Below, piece by piece: positions 58,798-64,000 of a stretch of 64,000 bases of DNA (the stretch's first letter is position 1; every line of letters begins with the position of its first letter). Made by a program: the position numbers and the translations under genes. The DNA lies in assembly GCF_017942085.1 (NCBI RefSeq), contig NZ_JAGKSP010000002.1, positions 682,001 to 746,000 of the forward strand, in the 5' to 3' direction. Under the pieces are notes generated by a model. The model searched no databases, was not told where the DNA came from, and was given only the letters and a program-made list of their open reading frames with translations. Source of the stretch: Paenibacillus lignilyticus (GTDB lineage Bacteria; Bacillota; Bacilli; Paenibacillales; Paenibacillaceae).

Positions 58798-59694
58798 TTA
58801 CGCTTCCACCTCTTTCTTCTTGGTGAACCAAACCTGTGTAACCGTGATCAGCGCGACGGCGAAGAAGAAGATCATCGCTTTGGCCGTACCCAGTCCATAT
58901 CGATTATTCGTCAACGCCTCACGATAGATGTTGAGCGCGATCGACTCTGATGCATAGCCCGGTCCTCCGGCCGTTAAGGATAAATTCAGATCGAACATCC
59001 GGAATGCATTCGATGTCGTCAGGAACAGACAAATCGTAATCGCCGGCATAATGAGCGGAATGGTGATCGAGCGGAAAATCTGCCATGGGCTAGCACCGTC
59101 AATACGGGCTGCTTCCGTCAAATCCTTCGGGATCCCAATAATCGCTGCGATGTAGATGATCATCATGTAGCCGGCCGTCTGCCATACGAACACGTTCACG
59201 ATTCCCCAGAATGCAGTAGTCGGCGTGCCTAGCCAAGGAAGACTGAAGAACTCCAGCCCCGTCGCCTCCCCGACGGCTGCAAATCCGCGAACATAGATAA
59301 AGTACCAAATGTAGCCAAGCAGCAAGCCGCCGATTACATTCGGCAGGAAGAAAATGGTGCGAAGCACATTTCGGCTCTTCAGATTACGCGTAAGCAGCAT
59401 CGCCAACAGCAGCCCCATCACATTCGTCAGGATAACCGCTGCAATTGTAAATCTTGCCGTAAACCAGAAAGCGGTCCAGAACCGTTCATCATCCGTAAAG
59501 ATGCGATGAATATTCTGAAAGCCGACCCATTTCGCATGGTTCAGATCCAGCCCGTCCCACTCCGTAAACGTATAATAGAAACCCATAAAGAACGGCACCG
59601 CGACGATAAGCAGAAATATCAGTAGTCCCGGTCCGACAAATACGGTTTGCTGCAGCCATTCATGCCATTTGATTTTGCGATTCACGCTCTGCAC
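58798..59694 (-). CDS. Sugar ABC transporter permease (MalF-type)
   Basis: This 298-residue CUT1 permease has six helices and the EAA loop EAARIDGASPWQIFRSITIP. The start is GTG 59694, with AAAGGGG about seven bases upstream. TATACT at 59733-59728 on the minus strand may be its -10 box. It is divergent from the YesM/YesN pair at 59857-63404, which probably controls it. No ATPase gene is present. Confidence 0.92.
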   Translation of the reverse strand: MQSVNRKIKWHEWLQQTVFVGPGLLIFLLIVAVPFFMGFYYTFTEWDGLDLNHAKWVGFQNIHRIFTDDERFWTAFWFTARFTIAAVILTNVMGLLLAMLLTRNLKSRNVLRTIFFLPNVIGGLLLGYIWYFIYVRGFAAVGEATGLEFFSLPWLGTPTTAFWGIVNVFVWQTAGYMMIIYIAAIIGIPKDLTEAARIDGASPWQIFRSITIPLIMPAITICLFLTTSNAFRMFDLNLSLTAGGPGYASESIALNIYREALTNNRYGLGTAKAMIFFFAVALITVTQVWFTKKKEVEA

Positions 59695-59787
59695 ACAGAT
59701 GTCCCCTTTCTTAACCCTCGTACCTCAGTATAGCGGCTCTCCATAACCGCAATCGACAGACGATCGTGAACTTCATGGTGGAATATA

Positions 59788-59817
59788 TTGACCAACTCAC
59801 AATTCATAGCGTATGTT
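59788..59817 (+). promoter_or_regulatory. Promoter of the right-hand YesM/YesN pair
   Basis: TTGACC (59788-59793) and TATGTT (59812-59817) are 18 bp apart. If this is the promoter, translation cannot begin at the TTG at 59788, which supports the TTG at 59857 as the kinase start. Confidence 0.5.
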
Positions 59818-59856
59818 TATACCAAAATCCACGCCATCGATTCGGGAGGCGCATCC

Positions 59857-61701
59857 TTGACCACAACCTTGTTCAAAAACACGACAATCCGCAAAAAGAT
59901 GATGATCCTCTTCTTAATCGCCACCATACTTCCGATCGCAGCTTCCATCGCAATCTCGTATCACCAGACGAAGTCCTCGATTACGAAGGAGGCCATCTCG
60001 AAGAACAACCGGCTGCTCGCGCTCGGCGGCACGAATATCATCAACTATATGAACAATATCAACCAGAAGTCGCTTGCCGTCTACAATTCGATGAATGTCC
60101 CCCGCTCGCTCTACTATATTTTGGAGCACAATATGGAGAACGAAGTGTTCCCCAACCAAATCAGCGATGTCATCCAGAACCGTAATTTGCTCAAGGATCA
60201 TCTCTATAACATCTATCAGAGCGTGCAGGAATTTTATAAAATCAGACTCTATGTAGCAGGTCAGAATACAAGCTATCTGCTATGGAATGACGACATCAAA
60301 GTAGGCAAACATCAGAACGGTTCCATAGCGATGGCATCCAAAACCTATATCGAACCGACGCATTTGAGCCACAATTACGGGTTATCGATCAAGTCTCCCG
60401 TGAAGGAAGAACAAGTCTTCACCCTTCATCGTCCGATCTTCTTGGCTCCGAGCGATGTGCAGCTGGCTGAGCTTACGATAGATGTGAAGACCTCCGTGCT
60501 GAATGATTTGAACCGTCAGCTCTATGATGCCGGACATGAGAATTTCTATTTGGTCGACGCCGACGGCGGTGTCTTGATCTCCTCCGATGAAGCTCAAATT
60601 GGCAAGCGGCTGGTTAGCGAATGGTTTCATACTGTACGGAACGCTTCGACGACGAAAGGGCATTTCGACTGGGATGGGAATGCGTTCTCCGGTATGATTT
60701 TCTACCAACAGGTGAAGACCAACTACATGAATTGGTATCTGATCAAGCAGACACCGAACAGCCATCTATACGCGACTGCCAATGAAACCGCTTTAATTAA
60801 TACCTGGGTTGGCGCAGCTTTCCTGGCCATTGCGGTCATTGCCCTGCTGCTCATCTCTTATCGCTTCACGAAGCCGCTGCTCGCGCTGATCGGTTACGTC
60901 AATAAGATCGATTCCGGTAATTTGAACGTCCAAATCGATATCCAGAGCAATGACGAAATCGGGCTGTTAGCCAAGCGATTCCGATCCATGATGCAGACGA
61001 TCAACAATTTGATTTTGAAAGAGTATCGGCTCGAGCTCGCAAACAAAACCATTCAGCTTAAAGCGCTGCAAGCACAAGTGAATCCGCACTTCCTCTATAA
61101 TGCGCTGCAATCCGTTGGGACCGTAGCGCTGCAGCATGGCAACATGAAAGTATATCAGCTTGTAACCTCTCTTGGGAAGATGATGCGCTATCAAATGGAC
61201 ATGGCAGATGTTGGGGTAGAGCTGAGCCGTGAGCTGGATTATGTGCAGGCTTACCTCGATTTGCAAAAAGAGCGCTTCGACAGCTCGCTCGATATTATCT
61301 TGATGATCGATGAGCGTACTCGCAGCATAAGGCTGCCGAAGATGATTTTGCAGCCGCTCGTGGAGAACTTCTTCAAGCATGGTTTCTTGCCGTCGGAGCA
61401 GCCGGCGAAGCTGGTTATTGCCAGTTCGCTTGGCGATGACGGGGCACTTACGATCGTGGTGTCGGACAATGGAAAAGGGATATCTGCTGCACGCATGGCG
61501 GAGCTTAACCGGCTTCTTATGCAAGATCATGAGGTGGAACACGATGAGGAAGAAGGGCTGGCTATCGGGCTGCGGAACATCCTGTTCCGTCTGCGGCTTT
61601 ACTTTAAGCAGGATGCGGCGCTCAGTATTCAGCATTTGCACCCGCACGGATTTTCGGTGACGCTTCACATTCCACATGTATTGGAGGACCCATCCTTATG
61701 A
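59857..61701 (+). CDS. YesM-type sensor histidine kinase
   Basis: This 614-residue membrane kinase has transmembrane helices near 14-34 and 314-336 that enclose a dCache-like extracellular sensor. A HAMP domain follows (about 337-390). The phosphoacceptor motif is AQVNPHFLYNALQSV (His about 411), and the ATPase has VENFFKHG, SDNGKG and GLAIGLRNI. I chose TTG 59857, which has GGGAGG about eight bases upstream and gives a short cytoplasmic N-terminus; a frame from 59788 would place the start inside a likely promoter. It overlaps the response regulator gene by ATGA. Confidence 0.92.
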   Translation: MTTTLFKNTTIRKKMMILFLIATILPIAASIAISYHQTKSSITKEAISKNNRLLALGGTNIINYMNNINQKSLAVYNSMNVPRSLYYILEHNMENEVFPNQISDVIQNRNLLKDHLYNIYQSVQEFYKIRLYVAGQNTSYLLWNDDIKVGKHQNGSIAMASKTYIEPTHLSHNYGLSIKSPVKEEQVFTLHRPIFLAPSDVQLAELTIDVKTSVLNDLNRQLYDAGHENFYLVDADGGVLISSDEAQIGKRLVSEWFHTVRNASTTKGHFDWDGNAFSGMIFYQQVKTNYMNWYLIKQTPNSHLYATANETALINTWVGAAFLAIAVIALLLISYRFTKPLLALIGYVNKIDSGNLNVQIDIQSNDEIGLLAKRFRSMMQTINNLILKEYRLELANKTIQLKALQAQVNPHFLYNALQSVGTVALQHGNMKVYQLVTSLGKMMRYQMDMADVGVELSRELDYVQAYLDLQKERFDSSLDIILMIDERTRSIRLPKMILQPLVENFFKHGFLPSEQPAKLVIASSLGDDGALTIVVSDNGKGISAARMAELNRLLMQDHEVEHDEEEGLAIGLRNILFRLRLYFKQDAALSIQHLHPHGFSVTLHIPHVLEDPSL

Positions 61702-63404
61702 AAGCACTCATTGTAGATGATGAACGGCATGTTCGCGAGGCGATCCGCCTGCTCGTGCCTTGGCAGCAATTCGGCATCGAAACGGTGCTGGAGGCCGACG
61801 ATGGCACGACCGGAATGGCGATGATTCGGGCGGAGCGGCCTGCGCTTGTATTTACGGATATGATGATGCCTGTCATGGGCGGCGACAAGCTGATGGAGTG
61901 GATGGCGGAGCATGCGCCGGAGAGCAAAATCATCGTCATCAGCGGGCATGATACGTTTGATTTTGTCCGCACGGCCTTGAAATTCGGGGGCATGGACTAT
62001 ATCTTGAAGCCGATCGATGCGGAACAGCTGACAAGTGCCGTGGAACGGGCGGTCAGCAGCTGGCGGAGCGAGGATGCGAGCCGCTCCCGTGCGCGCGGTC
62101 AAGATATCGAGCTGAATCAGCTCAAGCCGCTCTATACGGAGCAGCTGTTAGCGGCCCTGATGAAGGGGACGGGTTCCGCGCAGGAGTTTGCGATGGCGAT
62201 GAAGCCGTTTGGGATGAGGTATGGAGCGGCGGCTGATGGCGGCGGGGCAGGGGCCGTTGGTGGGGTCGGTACTGCCGGAGGCGGGACTGGCGCTTCAACT
62301 TCGGCTGCATCTGAGACGATGATCCGGACTGCCGTTGTGGAGCTAAGCTCCACTCCGCCTGCCGTAGCGGATAAATTCGGCTCCTCCGGCCGGGATCTCT
62401 TCGCCTATGCGGTCGCCAACATAGTGAACGAGATGTTGCGCAATCGCGGCGCGGGTCACGCCTTCCGTCACCATGCCGGCGCTGAGCAGGAGATCGTTCT
62501 GCTCTTCTGGGACAGCTGTGTTGATGTTCCCGGGTTACTGGTGGAGTGCAACGATGCTTTGTTCGTCGCGCTGAAAGCGCGCCTGGCCATAGGCGTTGGC
62601 TTGCCCGTTGCTTTCCCATCGGGCCTAACCGCATCGTATCGGCAAGCGCGTACTGCACTGATGCAGCGGAATCTGCTGCAGACGGGTAAATGCATTCACT
62701 GCTTTGATGCCGGATCGGCTGTGTCCGCTGAGTCTGCGCTGTTCTTCAGCCCTTACGAGGAGCGAGTGCGCTATGCCGTGCAAAGCGGCAGTCCGGACAA
62801 CATCCGCCGCGCGCTGCAGCTGTGGTTCGATGCCCTCGATCAGCGAACCCGGCTTACCCCGGAGAACCTGCTGCTCTGGCAGCGGGAATTCCAGCTCGCC
62901 GCCGCGATCTGGGAGGGCGGCCGAAATGTCGTCGAGGCGGACATTCCCTATTCGAGAGAAGGAAGCAGCTCCCTGCCTGTAGATGCGGGCGGCGCCTTCC
63001 AGTATGCAGCGTGGAAGGAAGCCTTCGTCCGCGAAGCATGCGAGATCGGAACCAGGCTGAACGCGGTCAGCGAGCGCGGCAGCACCATTCGCGACATCGC
63101 CGCTCATATTGAGAAGTTCGCTCATGAGGACTTGACGCTGCAGAGCATCTCGGACAAGTTTCATCTCAGCCGAGAGTACATCTCACGCAAATTCAAGCAG
63201 GAGCTGAACCAGAACGTCTCGGACTTCATCACCGCCTGCCGCATCAATCGGGCAAAGATCCTGCTAGCCAGCGCCCATCTAAAAATCACCCAAGTCGCCG
63301 AAATGTCGGGCTTCCAGGATGAGAAGTATTTCAGCAAGGTGTTCAAGAAGCTCATGGACTGCACGCCAAGCGAGTTCCGCAAGCGGCAGTATGGGATGGA
63401 GTAG
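61698..63404 (+). CDS. YesN-type response regulator with AraC DNA-binding domain
   Basis: This 568-residue response regulator has a receiver domain (residues 1-118) with IVDDERH and phosphorylated Asp in LVFTDMMMP (about 54). Residues about 174-208 are a Gly/Ala/Ser/Thr-rich insert (GGVGTAGGGTGASTSAA) not usual in the family. A long middle domain follows, and the AraC double helix-turn-helix ends the protein (LTLQSISDKFHLSREYISRKF, ITQVAEMSGFQDEKYFSKVF, TPSEFRKRQYG). It should activate the divergent sugar transporter operon. Confidence 0.94.
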   Translation: MKALIVDDERHVREAIRLLVPWQQFGIETVLEADDGTTGMAMIRAERPALVFTDMMMPVMGGDKLMEWMAEHAPESKIIVISGHDTFDFVRTALKFGGMDYILKPIDAEQLTSAVERAVSSWRSEDASRSRARGQDIELNQLKPLYTEQLLAALMKGTGSAQEFAMAMKPFGMRYGAAADGGGAGAVGGVGTAGGGTGASTSAASETMIRTAVVELSSTPPAVADKFGSSGRDLFAYAVANIVNEMLRNRGAGHAFRHHAGAEQEIVLLFWDSCVDVPGLLVECNDALFVALKARLAIGVGLPVAFPSGLTASYRQARTALMQRNLLQTGKCIHCFDAGSAVSAESALFFSPYEERVRYAVQSGSPDNIRRALQLWFDALDQRTRLTPENLLLWQREFQLAAAIWEGGRNVVEADIPYSREGSSSLPVDAGGAFQYAAWKEAFVREACEIGTRLNAVSERGSTIRDIAAHIEKFAHEDLTLQSISDKFHLSREYISRKFKQELNQNVSDFITACRINRAKILLASAHLKITQVAEMSGFQDEKYFSKVFKKLMDCTPSEFRKRQYGME

Positions 63405-63475
63405 ATGGATCGCCGAAAACCCGGCCATCCCGCTCATGTGAATCCCTACGTGCGCTCCTTGCGCGCCACAGAACC

Positions 63476-63512
63476 AAAAAAAGGCTGCCGATCCCATGAT
63501 CGGCAGCTTTCC
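63476..63512 (-). terminator. Terminator of the right-edge PhyH gene
   Basis: GGCTGCCGAT pairs with ATCGGCAGCC-type sequence (ATCGGCAGCT on the plus strand) around six bases; the minus strand continues TTTTTTT. It lies between the convergent response regulator and PhyH genes. Confidence 0.85.
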
Positions 63513-63514
63513 TA

Positions 63515-64000
63515 TTATCGCACCAGCTCCGGCTGATGCTCCTTCAGCCATCCGCGCAGCGGCACATCCTCGTCCGTCGGACTGTAGTAGCCGTTGCAAT
63601 TGACGCCCGCGCCGAGCAGCTGGCGGCGAATCGGATCGGAACTCTCCCACAGGTGCTGCACGGTCATATCGTCCTTCGTGCGAATCCAACGATATCCGTA
63701 GCCGTAGAACAGCACCTTGCGCGTGTAGTCCGACCAGTTCGGCGAACCGGCGTGCCAGGTGCGGCGATCGAAGAATACCGCCGACCCCGGCTTCACGCAC
63801 ACCGGGATGGCACCTTCCGGCTGGCCTTGCCGATCAGCCGGCATTTCCAAATTATCCTTCAGGTGACTGCCCGGCACCACCCAGAAGTTGCCGCGGTCCG
63901 GCTCGGACACATCGGAGAGGAAATACGCCACCTTCAGCGATAAACGCGGACGCGGATGCGACTCCATCTCCATGTTGACGCGCCCGCTGTCCTGATGCCA
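63515..64000 (-). CDS. Phytanoyl-CoA dioxygenase (PhyH) family protein, C-terminal part
   Basis: The gene enters from the right edge; about 161 codons are visible. The first residues are WHQDSGRVNMEMESH, which include the iron-binding HxD, so about 100 residues are missing. GNFWVVPGSHLKDN, FFDRRTWHAGSPNWS (distal His) and YTRKVLFYGYGYRW (2-oxoglutarate Arg) complete the PhyH signature. An internal ATG at 63973 is not the true start, because the motif before it is conserved. It is the fourth PhyH gene of the window and converges with the YesN gene. Confidence 0.9.
   Translation of the reverse strand, partial: WHQDSGRVNMEMESHPRPRLSLKVAYFLSDVSEPDRGNFWVVPGSHLKDNLEMPADRQGQPEGAIPVCVKPGSAVFFDRRTWHAGSPNWSDYTRKVLFYGYGYRWIRTKDDMTVQHLWESSDPIRRQLLGAGVNCNGYYSPTDEDVPLRGWLKEHQPELVR

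Overview
The window looks like a chromosomal segment of a spore-forming, soil-type Firmicute of the Paenibacillus/Cohnella kind. This is inferred from gene content: three YesM-type sensor kinases, two of them paired with YesN-type AraC response regulators, three complete CUT1-type sugar ABC transporter sets, SpoVB, a NupNOPQ-like nucleoside transporter, PpaC, LplJ, strong AGGAGG-type ribosome binding sites and frequent GTG/TTG starts. I see no rRNA, no convincing tRNA, no CRISPR array and no insertion sequence or phage module.

Layout. 1-1961: a YesM-type kinase followed by the start of a lipoprotein gene cut by the left edge. 1962-2871: gene-free, with a palindromic repeat element, a 24-bp tandem array and a possible riboswitch remnant. 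2925-8966 (minus): nupN-nupO-nupP-nupQ, a YuiH-like molybdoenzyme and a nucleoside phosphorylase, which together read as nucleoside uptake and phosphorolysis. 9253-9855: an ECF sigma factor with no neighbouring anti-sigma gene. 9963-19375 (minus): kinase, response regulator, two permeases, a solute-binding lipoprotein and a 919-residue membrane-anchored carbohydrate-active protein. Three 13-bp sites, two of them clear 21-bp-spaced direct repeats, lie before the kinase, permease and binding-protein genes and probably bind the response regulator. 19611-24584: aldo/keto reductase, a 14-residue-repeat protein with a peptidase G2 domain, and an amidoligase.

24688-33917 (minus): a ten-gene sugar operon running GntR regulator, sugar isomerase (apparent AUA start), Dabb protein, NagB-like deaminase, FGGY kinase, Gfo/Idh/MocA oxidoreductase, binding protein, Ig-like domain protein and two permeases. 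The substrate is unknown. 34121-43425: SpoVB, a PhyH dioxygenase, alkaline phosphatase with a clear Pho box, a CuA-motif cupredoxin lipoprotein, a small P-loop kinase, and an AraR-type regulator with a GH38 alpha-mannosidase. 44154-51948: PpaC, an AraC-PhyH-Dabb-PhyH group, an NlpC/P60 hydrolase, another AraC regulator, LplJ and a zinc-ribbon protein. 52752-63404: an MFS/PadR drug-efflux pair with twin palindromic operators, a PQQ-type sugar dehydrogenase lipoprotein, and a third sugar transporter beside a divergent YesM/YesN pair. A fourth PhyH gene is cut by the right edge.

The most unusual non-coding feature is a set of intergenic repeat families. Arrays with a 113-bp period built from CTGAGAG/CTCTCAG hairpins occur at three loci (20790, 43731, 52021). 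A 186-188 bp palindromic element built on TCTAACGAATCGTAG occurs at two loci (2407, 43521). AAGCGG-type palindromes occur at two loci (20685, 52262). All coordinates and starts were read by eye; no searches were run.
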